This document shows positions 1 through 4,021 of a stretch of DNA of 5,350 bases, piece after piece (position 1 is the stretch's first letter; every line of letters begins with the position of its first letter). The position numbers and the translations under genes were made by a program. The notes under the pieces are model-generated. The model worked only from the letters and a program-made list of their open reading frames with translations. It made no database searches and was not told where the DNA came from. Source of the stretch: Candidatus Magasanikbacteria bacterium RIFOXYD12_FULL_33_17 (GTDB taxonomy: Bacteria > Patescibacteriota > Patescibacteriia > Magasanikbacterales > UBA922); NCBI GenBank assembly GCA_001783255.1, contig MFRB01000126.1, positions 1 through 5,350 on the forward strand. Reading direction: 5' to 3'.

Positions 1-7
1 CCGCTAT

Positions 8-36
8 ATAATACATTATCCCCTATTTTTTGTCAA
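8..36 (-). promoter_or_regulatory. Strong sigma70-type promoter firing leftwards out of the window
   Basis: Read on the minus strand, a perfect -35 box TTGACA (31-36) is followed by a 17-bp spacer and a -10 box TATTAT (8-13), which differs from TATAAT at one base. Transcription would start at about position 1 and continue to the left, so the gene it serves is outside the window. It lies downstream of tRNA-Thr on the same strand and could start another RNA or protein gene. Confidence 0.7.
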
Positions 37-79
37 GTGGAGTTATTCTCAAGTAAAATTAACAAAAAAACATACTTAG

Positions 80-152
80 AGCCATCATCCAGGATCGAAC
101 TGGAGACCTCATCCTTACCATGGATGCGCTCTACCAACTGAGCTATGATGGC
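80..152 (-). tRNA. tRNA-Thr, anticodon GGT
   Basis: The minus strand folds into a complete 73-nt cloverleaf. The acceptor stem is GCCATCA/TGATGGC (7 perfect pairs), the D stem GCTC/GAGC, the anticodon stem CATCC/GGATG with loop ATGGTAA, the variable loop AGGTC, and the T stem TCCAG/CTGGA with loop TTCGATC. Loop positions 34-36 read GGT, which decodes ACC and ACU threonine codons. The discriminator base is T (position 80) and the next bases are CTA, so CCA is not encoded and must be added by a nucleotidyltransferase. The first 13 nt recur exactly at 247-259 beyond an inserted palindromic element, so its original 5' flank has been displaced. A T7 run at 64-70 follows the gene and may contribute to termination. 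No consensus promoter is seen directly upstream; transcription from the tRNA-Val promoter is the simplest model. Confidence 0.95.
140..152. repeat. Left 13-bp direct repeat (target-site-duplication-like), inside tRNA-Thr
   Basis: GAGCTATGATGGC is identical to 247-259. This copy is nucleotides 1-13 of tRNA-Thr on the minus strand and borders the 94-bp element exactly on its left side. The bases flanking the two copies differ at once on both sides, so 13 bp is the full length of the match. Confidence 0.85.
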
Positions 153-246
153 GTACGTAAAGTGGTCTTCGACCACCACGTCGCAAGCATATTTAAGATA
201 CAAACTAATATGCTGGCCACGTGACGAGCGAAGTGAGTTTTACGTG
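153..246. mobile_element. 94-bp palindromic MITE-like element at the 5' end of tRNA-Thr
   Basis: The segment between the two 13-bp direct repeats has terminal inverted repeats ACGTAAA (155-161) and TTTACGT (239-245). Inside are a 6-bp hairpin (GTGGTC, loop TTC, GACCAC; 162-176) and a long imperfect hairpin (177-223). In the long hairpin CACGT pairs with ACGTG, then GC with GC, then AGCATATT with AATATGCT, with two single mismatches and a 13-nt loop. Positions 224-238 remain unpaired. It is more GC-rich than its surroundings and has no open reading frame, so any movement would need an enzyme supplied elsewhere. Terminal inverted repeats plus long direct repeats fit a non-autonomous insertion. 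A structured-RNA repeat or REP-like element is the main alternative. Confidence 0.65.
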
Positions 247-259
247 GAGCTATGATGGC
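247..259. repeat. Right 13-bp direct repeat: orphan copy of the tRNA-Thr 5' end
   Basis: This is an exact copy of 140-152. On the minus strand it reads as the first 13 nt of tRNA-Thr (acceptor 5' strand, TA, D-stem GCTC) but then runs into the inserted element instead of the D loop. It is either the distal target-site duplication or a tRNA fragment left by recombination. Removing one copy plus the element (107 bp) would restore a 41-nt spacer between the two tRNA genes. Confidence 0.85.
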
Positions 260-270
260 ATAGATACTAC

Positions 271-294
271 AAACCCACTATAAAAAGTGGGTTT
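271..294 (-). terminator. Hairpin after tRNA-Val: terminator or tRNA spacer hairpin
   Basis: AAACCCACT (271-279) and AGTGGGTTT (286-294) form a perfect 9-bp stem with a 6-nt loop, beginning 6 nt beyond the 3' end of tRNA-Val. On the minus strand only three T residues end the stem and GTAG follows, so the U tract is weak. Before the insertion the hairpin would have ended only 11 nt before tRNA-Thr, so it may be a processing or spacer structure in a Val-Thr transcript rather than a full terminator. Confidence 0.5.
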
Positions 295-300
295 ATCTAG

Positions 301-374
301 TACGCGCCAAGGGATTCGAACCCCTGACCCCCTCGGTGTAAACGAGATGCTCTAACCAACTGAGCTAGGCGCGC
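301..374 (-). tRNA. tRNA-Val, anticodon TAC
   Basis: The minus strand gives a complete 74-nt cloverleaf. The acceptor stem is GCGCGCC/GGCGCGT with a G1-U72 wobble, the D stem GCTC/GAGC with a 9-nt loop, the anticodon stem TCTCG/CGAGG with loop TTTACAC, and the T stem AGGGG/CCCTT with loop TTCGAAT. Anticodon TAC reads GUA and, by wobble, other valine codons. The discriminator is A (301) and the following bases are CTA, so CCA is not encoded. It is the first gene after a perfect consensus promoter at 393-421 and has a predicted leader of only about 12 nt. tRNA-Thr lies downstream on the same strand, so the two are probably co-transcribed. Confidence 0.95.
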
Positions 375-392
375 ATTGCAAAAGACGTGAGA

Positions 393-421
393 ATTATAGT
401 ACAATCCTCTAAATATGTCAA
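393..421 (-). promoter_or_regulatory. Perfect consensus promoter of the tRNA-Val/tRNA-Thr unit
   Basis: On the minus strand TTGACA (416-421), a 17-bp spacer and TATAAT (393-398) match the sigma70 consensus at all 12 positions. The predicted start near 386 lies about 12 nt before tRNA-Val. It sits in the spacer after the typA stop, where I find no good intrinsic terminator, so typA transcripts may also read into the tRNA genes. Confidence 0.88.
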
Positions 422-476
422 CAATTATTATTCACATAAAAATTATTAACACAACCGTCCAAAATTTTAAATTATT

Positions 477-2267
477 TTATTTTCTACCAAACTTCTTTCT
501 ATCAGTTTCACTCAAAACTTGTTTACGAATACGGATACTCTTTGGTGTAATTTCAAGATATTCATCATCAGAAATCATTTCTAAACCACGTTCAAGATTG
601 ACTTCAATCGGTGGGGTAAGATTCAAAGCGTCATCAGTACCACTAGCACGCATATTGGTAAGTTGTTTACCTTTTATTGGATTGACCATCATATCTTCAC
701 CCTTTGAGGTGTTACCAATTACCATACCTTCATAAACTTCAATATTTGGTCCGATATACATATCACCACGCATTTGTAGATTGGCAAGAGAATAGCCAAG
801 AGCTTTTCCAGCAACCATAGAAACCATAGAACCTGTAGCTTTCTTTTCAATTACGCCAACATGAGGTTTGAAACCAATAGTTTGACTAGACATAATACCT
901 TCGCCTTTGGTATCCATCACAAATTGACTTCTATACCCTAGAAGACCACGAGATGGAATCTCAAAAATTATTCTAGTTTGATCACCATGATTCATCATGT
1001 TAGTCATGTTTCCTTTTCTTTTACCCATCTTTTCAATCACAGTACCAGAAAAACCTGATGGAACATCAACAGTAACTTCTTCAAAAGGTTCACATTTTAC
1101 CCCATCAATATCTTTGATAATAACGTGAGGTTGACTTACTTGCAATTCAAAACCTTCTCTACTCATTTGTTCAAGTAAAATGGCAATGTGAAGTTCACCA
1201 CGTCCATAAACTTTGAATTTATCAGAATCAGCAAAATCTACTTGCAAACCTACGTTTACTTCCAATTCTTTTTCAAGACGTTCACGAATTTGACGAGTAG
1301 TCACAAATTTACCTTCCTTACCAGCAAATGGAGAATTATTTACGAAAAAATCCATTTGAATAGTTGGTTCATCAACTTTGATGGCTGGAAGTGCTTCTTG
1401 ATCCAAAGAATGACAAATAGTTTCACCAATATCAATATCAGCAATACCAGCAAGCATCACAATATCTCCAGCAGAAGCTTCTTTTACTTCCATAGTATCA
1501 AAACCTTTGAATTGTTGTAACTTAGTTACGTTGGCACTACGTGACTGACCGTTTACATTTTTTATAAAAACTTTTTCACCAACTTTGACAGTACCTTCAT
1601 AAATACGACCAATAGCAAGACGTCCAACAAAATCATCATAAGCCAAATTGAATGGTTGCATACGAAGAGGAGCTCCAGTATCTTGTTTGGCGACAGGTAC
1701 GTGTTCTAATACCATGTCCAAAAGAGGAAAAATATCTTGTGATTCATCTTCTAATTTTCTCTTAGCAATACCTTGTTTACCGATAGCAAAACAATATGGA
1801 AAATCCATTTGTTCATCAGTAGCCCCAAGATCCATAAACAGTTCCAAGACTTCATCATGTACTTCTAGTGGACGAGCAGCAGGTTTATCAATTTTGTTCA
1901 AAACAACAAGAGGTCTCAAACCAAGTTCCAAAGATTTTTTCAACACAAATTTTGTTTGAGGCATTGGACCTTCTTGAGCATCGACGATAAGAAGCACACA
2001 ATCAATAGAACGTAAAACACGCTCTACTTCTGAACCAAAGTCAGCATGGCCTGGAGTATCTACGATATTTATTTTTGTATCTTTATAAAAAAGTGAAGTA
2101 TTTTTTGAATAAATAGTAATACCACGTTCCAATTCTAGAACATTACTATCCATACTTTTTCCAGTACTAGCTTCATCTACCATGCCAGTTTGGCGTAGCA
2201 AAGCATCAGTCAAGGTAGTCTTGCCGTGGTCAACGTGAGCGATAATCGCGATATTACGAATTTCCAT
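477..2267 (-). CDS. typA: Ribosome-associated translational GTPase TypA/BipA
   Basis: This 596-aa protein belongs to the EF-G-like translational GTPases. Family members bind the ribosome and support 50S assembly and growth at low temperature or under stress. Family length is about 600-615 aa, so it looks complete. Visible motifs are the P-loop AHVDHGKTT (residues 10-18), switch I RGITI (48-52), DTPGH (70-74) and NKID (124-127). A beta-barrel domain II starts near residue 200. Domain III carries GRGELHIAILLEQM, and the later part has the family signature SRGLLGYRSQF followed by the TypA-specific C-terminal domain. The G5 position reads FAIGKQG instead of the usual YASALNG, so the SA pair is absent. 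The ATG start directly precedes the conserved IRNIAIIAHVDHGKTT; there is no Shine-Dalgarno sequence. It has its own promoter (2340-2368) and a hairpin-containing leader. EF-G and LepA are excluded by the length and C-terminal signature. Confidence 0.96.
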   Translation of the reverse strand: MEIRNIAIIAHVDHGKTTLTDALLRQTGMVDEASTGKSMDSNVLELERGITIYSKNTSLFYKDTKINIVDTPGHADFGSEVERVLRSIDCVLLIVDAQEGPMPQTKFVLKKSLELGLRPLVVLNKIDKPAARPLEVHDEVLELFMDLGATDEQMDFPYCFAIGKQGIAKRKLEDESQDIFPLLDMVLEHVPVAKQDTGAPLRMQPFNLAYDDFVGRLAIGRIYEGTVKVGEKVFIKNVNGQSRSANVTKLQQFKGFDTMEVKEASAGDIVMLAGIADIDIGETICHSLDQEALPAIKVDEPTIQMDFFVNNSPFAGKEGKFVTTRQIRERLEKELEVNVGLQVDFADSDKFKVYGRGELHIAILLEQMSREGFELQVSQPHVIIKDIDGVKCEPFEEVTVDVPSGFSGTVIEKMGKRKGNMTNMMNHGDQTRIIFEIPSRGLLGYRSQFVMDTKGEGIMSSQTIGFKPHVGVIEKKATGSMVSMVAGKALGYSLANLQMRGDMYIGPNIEVYEGMVIGNTSKGEDMMVNPIKGKQLTNMRASGTDDALNLTPPIEVNLERGLEMISDDEYLEITPKSIRIRKQVLSETDRKKFGRK

Positions 2268-2285
2268 AAAATTATAATTAACTTG

Positions 2286-2301
2286 TCCCGATTCATCGAG
2301 A
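2286..2301 (-). promoter_or_regulatory. Second hairpin in the typA leader
   Basis: On the minus strand TCTCGA and TCGGGA (one G-U wobble) can form a 6-bp stem with a TGAA tetraloop. It lies after the U7 run of the upstream terminator-like hairpin and 18 nt before the typA ATG. It could fold together with that hairpin, or influence ribosome access in a leader that lacks a Shine-Dalgarno sequence. The stem is short, so this is tentative. Confidence 0.35.
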
Positions 2302-2303
2302 TT

Positions 2304-2324
2304 AAAAAAACCTCAAAAGCGAGG
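2304..2324 (-). terminator. Terminator-like hairpin (possible attenuator) in the typA leader
   Basis: On the minus strand CCTC and GAGG (2321-2324 and 2311-2314) form a 4-bp stem, extendable to 5 bp with a G-U pair closing a CTTT loop. A run of seven U follows at once (2310-2304). It lies about 10 nt after the predicted typA start of transcription and before the start codon, so if functional it would end typA transcription early. The stem is short, so partial termination or attenuation is more likely than a strong stop. Confidence 0.45.
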
Positions 2325-2339
2325 ACTTATACGTGCAAA

Positions 2340-2368
2340 ATAGTAGCATAAAAAAAATGTTTTGTCAA
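2340..2368 (-). promoter_or_regulatory. typA promoter with extended -10
   Basis: On the minus strand TTGACA (2363-2368) is followed by 17 bp and TACTAT (2340-2345), preceded by TGC, which makes an extended -10 element. The spacer contains a run of eight T. The predicted start near 2333 gives a leader of about 66 nt. Confidence 0.8.
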
Positions 2369-2380
2369 TAAAAATACAGT

Positions 2381-2416
2381 AAATAAGCTAAAAAAATAAG
2401 AAAAAGCTTATTTTTT
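2381..2416. repeat. AT-only palindrome between the divergent typA and HAD-gene promoters
   Basis: Two overlapping inverted repeats are possible. AAATAAGCT (2381-2389) pairs with AGCTTATTT (2405-2413), and AAAAAATAAG (2391-2400) pairs with CTTATTTTTT (2407-2416) around a 6-nt loop. The pair lies exactly between the two promoters, outside both predicted transcripts, so a terminator role makes little sense. A protein-binding site, a bent A-tract or a chance feature of AT-rich DNA are the options. Confidence 0.4.
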
Positions 2417-2424
2417 ACATAAAA

Positions 2425-2454
2425 TTGACTGATTTAGTCTAAATACGCTATAAT
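2425..2454 (+). promoter_or_regulatory. Promoter of the HAD-like gene
   Basis: TTGACT (2425-2430), an 18-bp spacer and a perfect TATAAT (2449-2454) face right. The predicted start near 2461 gives a leader of about 29 nt with no Shine-Dalgarno sequence before the ATG at 2490. Confidence 0.78.
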
Positions 2455-2489
2455 TTCATTATAAATAATTTAGCTAAAAAAACAAAAAT

Positions 2490-2873
2490 ATGTCAAAAAT
2501 TATCCTAGTAGATGCTTGGAATACTTTCATTACAGAAGAAGGCGTTTTCACAAAAATGCAAGAATTATTAGACTCTTTTGAAAATAGAAAAATTATTTTA
2601 ACAAATGCCAATGATGAAGAAAAGCTAAAATTTGGCATAGTCAATATGCCTTATGAAGTATTTACGTTAAACCATAATCCAAACAAAACTGAACCAGAAT
2701 TTTATAAAAAAATGCTTGAATTTTTCAAACTAAAACCTGAAGAAGTCATTTACTTTGAACACAATGAAGACGCTGTAAAGTCTGCTCAGTCTGTCGGAAT
2801 CAATACTCATCATTATGACAAAGATAAAAAAGATTTAGAAAGTTTGAGATTATTTTTGGAAAATAATCTATAA
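2490..2873 (+). CDS. Small HAD-superfamily-like protein with altered catalytic motifs
   Basis: This 127-aa protein has the outline of a capless haloacid-dehalogenase (HAD) fold. Motif I is IILVDAWNT with the nucleophile-position Asp8. Motif II is IILTNA (Thr38). The motif III lysine region is NKTEPEFY (Lys66, where many relatives have KPDPE). The motif IV region is VIYFEHNEDAVKSAQSVGI (86-104), matching the usual IDD..NV.AA...G pattern. However, the second Asp of the DxD motif is Trp10, and the usual Asp-Asp pair of motif IV is Glu90-His91. Asp8, Thr38 and Lys66 remain, but the general acid and the Mg-binding pair are changed, so normal phosphatase activity is doubtful. The substrate cannot be inferred. 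It has its own promoter, diverges from typA and converges on fpg. The start is the first ATG in frame; no Shine-Dalgarno is seen. Confidence 0.75.
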   Translation: MSKIILVDAWNTFITEEGVFTKMQELLDSFENRKIILTNANDEEKLKFGIVNMPYEVFTLNHNPNKTEPEFYKKMLEFFKLKPEEVIYFEHNEDAVKSAQSVGINTHHYDKDKKDLESLRLFLENNL

Positions 2874-2880
2874 ATATGAA

Positions 2881-2934
2881 AAAAGTTATAAAGTATCTAA
2901 CCTAATATATAATTACAAAACTTTATGAACTTTT
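2881..2934. terminator. Long AT-rich hairpin between convergent HAD-like gene and fpg
   Basis: AAAAGTTATAAAGT (2881-2894) pairs with 2920-2934 over 14 bp with a single bulged G, around a 25-nt loop. It starts 7 nt after the HAD-like stop codon, and the 3' arm ends in TTTT on the plus strand. By symmetry it also ends in TTTT on the minus strand, so it could stop both convergent transcripts. The large loop and low GC make it a weak candidate. Confidence 0.4.
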
Positions 2935-2940
2935 GACTTT

Positions 2941-2969
2941 CTCGCGTAGACGAGTCCGCCTTGGGAGGA
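2941..2969. repeat. GC-rich double hairpin downstream of fpg
   Basis: Two adjacent small hairpins stand out from AT-rich DNA. The first is CTCG, loop CGTAGA, CGAG (2941-2954). The second is TCC-G-CC, loop TTG, GG-A-GGA (2955-2969), with one G-A mismatch. They lie 12 nt after the fpg stop codon but have no T run on either strand, so they do not look like a standard intrinsic terminator. A fragment of a dispersed palindromic repeat or an RNA 3'-end stabiliser is possible. Confidence 0.4.
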
Positions 2970-2981
2970 ATAAACTTTCGA

Positions 2982-3842
2982 CTATTTCTGACACTTTTCA
3001 CAATAAACCGTTCCCCTACCTCCAATTTTCGTCTTTGTCAAAATACTTTTACACTTCACACATTTCTGGCCACCTCGTCCGTAAACTTTCAAAAATTTCA
3101 CAAAACTCCCCTTTTTACCATCAGCGTCCAAATAGTTATTAAAAGTCGTACCTCTTTCTTCTACGGCTTTTTTTATTATTTTTTTTGTAGAAGCAAACAA
3201 TCTTTTGAGTTCTGCTAGAGTCAGTGTATTCACTCGTCTGTCTGGTCGAATACCAGCATCAAAACAAGTTTCATCCACGTAAATATTACCAAGGCCAGAA
3301 ATTATTTGCTGATTCAAAAGTAATGCTTTCAAGATTGTACTTTTTTTGCCAGCAAAAATCTTGGCAAAATTCTCCCAAGTGAAATTATCTGTCAAAGGCT
3401 CGATGCCGTATTTACTTTTTATTTTTTCTAATTTTTCGATAGTTTCCAAACTCAAATAACCAAAACGACGAATATCATTAAAAAATACTTTGGAACCATC
3501 TTCAAAATGAAACTGGACGTGAGTGTGTTTGTTTGGTACGTCCACTGTTGAAACGTCACTATGTCCACCAGGAATTATTTTGTCATCTTTCTTATAAATA
3601 AGTTGCCCTGTCATTTTCAAATGTACTAATAAAACATGTTTTTCATCTGGCAAAACAAAAATAATGAGCTTGCCAATTCTATCAATTTCTGCGAAATGAT
3701 TGCCTACAAAAAAATCTACAAAAAACTTAGTTGTTTTGTTTAATCTAGCCTTTTTGGTAAAAACAAAATCATTGATTTTTTTACCTAATATTTTTTTACG
3801 CAAATCTTGGCGTATGGTTTCTACTTCTGGTAGTTCGGGCAT
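2982..3842 (-). CDS. mutM: Formamidopyrimidine-DNA glycosylase (Fpg/MutM)
   Basis: Fpg removes oxidised purines such as 8-oxoguanine and FapyG and nicks the abasic site by beta/delta elimination. From the start chosen here the protein has 286 aa (E. coli 269) and begins MPELPEVETI. Pro2 is the catalytic nucleophile after Met removal and Glu3 assists. An in-frame ATG 24 nt upstream would bury Pro2 behind eight residues, so 3842 is the functional start. Other family features are Lys58 (equivalent to E. coli Lys57), HLKMTGQL with Met77, and RRFG with Arg125 and Phe127 as the probable void-filling residues. GLGNIYVDE (183-191) carries the conserved Asn186. A C-terminal zinc finger has Cys261, Cys264, Cys281 and Cys284, with GGRGT (Arg276) in its loop. 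All key residues are present, so it should be active. It diverges from the peroxiredoxin gene; there is no Shine-Dalgarno sequence. Confidence 0.97.
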   Translation of the reverse strand: MPELPEVETIRQDLRKKILGKKINDFVFTKKARLNKTTKFFVDFFVGNHFAEIDRIGKLIIFVLPDEKHVLLVHLKMTGQLIYKKDDKIIPGGHSDVSTVDVPNKHTHVQFHFEDGSKVFFNDIRRFGYLSLETIEKLEKIKSKYGIEPLTDNFTWENFAKIFAGKKSTILKALLLNQQIISGLGNIYVDETCFDAGIRPDRRVNTLTLAELKRLFASTKKIIKKAVEERGTTFNNYLDADGKKGSFVKFLKVYGRGGQKCVKCKSILTKTKIGGRGTVYCEKCQK

Positions 3843-3853
3843 ATAATAGAGGT

Positions 3854-3884
3854 ACCCCGAAACCAATGAAATATGGTGAGGGGT
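3854..3884 (-). repeat. Hairpin in the fpg leader
   Basis: ACCCC (3854-3858) pairs with GGGGT (3880-3884), and ACCA (3862-3865) with TGGT (3874-3877), around an 8-nt loop with a 3/2-nt internal loop. The structure ends 11 nt before the functional fpg ATG at 3842 and covers the alternative ATG at 3866, which falls in its apical loop. It may affect translation of an mRNA without a Shine-Dalgarno sequence, or be a dispersed palindromic repeat. Confidence 0.5.
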
Positions 3885-3952
3885 CTTTCTTAAAATTGAA
3901 CTTATCTATCTAACAAAATATTGAAAACTCAAATAACTTTCTTAATGATATT

Positions 3953-3981
3953 ATTCTACAATATCTATCCACTCTTTGCAA
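3953..3981 (-). promoter_or_regulatory. Probable fpg promoter
   Basis: On the minus strand TTGCAA (3976-3981; 4 of 6 matches to TTGACA), a 17-bp spacer and TAGAAT (3953-3958; 5 of 6 matches) give a predicted start near 3946 and a leader of about 104 nt. The TTGCAA is palindromic and is also the candidate -35 box of the opposite promoter. Confidence 0.5.
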
Positions 3982-4003
3982 ATCTATACTAGCTTGGTAT
4001 AAT
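3976..4003 (+). promoter_or_regulatory. Peroxiredoxin gene promoter with extended -10
   Basis: TTGCAA (3976-3981), a 16-bp spacer and a perfect TATAAT (3998-4003) face right. TGG immediately before the hexamer makes an extended -10, which would offset the imperfect -35. The predicted start near 4010 gives a leader of about 135 nt containing the whole 4022-4107 palindrome. Confidence 0.68.
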
Positions 4004-4021
4004 TATTACAACCAATAAGAA

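Noticed and set aside
140..259. CRISPR-like or integrase attachment-site reading of the 13-bp repeats
   Set aside because: There are only two copies, no array and no integrase gene in view, and the duplicated part is the tRNA 5' end, whereas attachment sites usually involve the 3' end or the anticodon arm.
415..735. Plus-strand open frame of 106 codons
   Set aside because: It starts in the tRNA/typA spacer and then runs antisense to the typA 3' end; it has no family signature, and typA conservation explains the open frame.
1188..1959. Two plus-strand open frames (1188-1520 and 1648-1959)
   Set aside because: Both are fully antisense to typA and show no recognisable protein features.
2264..2296. 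Short upstream ORF in the typA leader starting at the ATG at 2296-2294
   Set aside because: It is out of frame, has no ribosome-binding signal and no recognisable peptide; one ATG in a 66-nt leader is expected by chance.
2933..3218. Two overlapping plus-strand open frames
   Set aside because: They are antisense to the fpg zinc-finger region, overlap each other in different frames and have no plausible promoter.
3843..3866. Longer fpg start adding MVSGYLYY
   Set aside because: Fpg requires Pro2 as its catalytic N-terminus; only the ATG at 3842 gives MPELPE.
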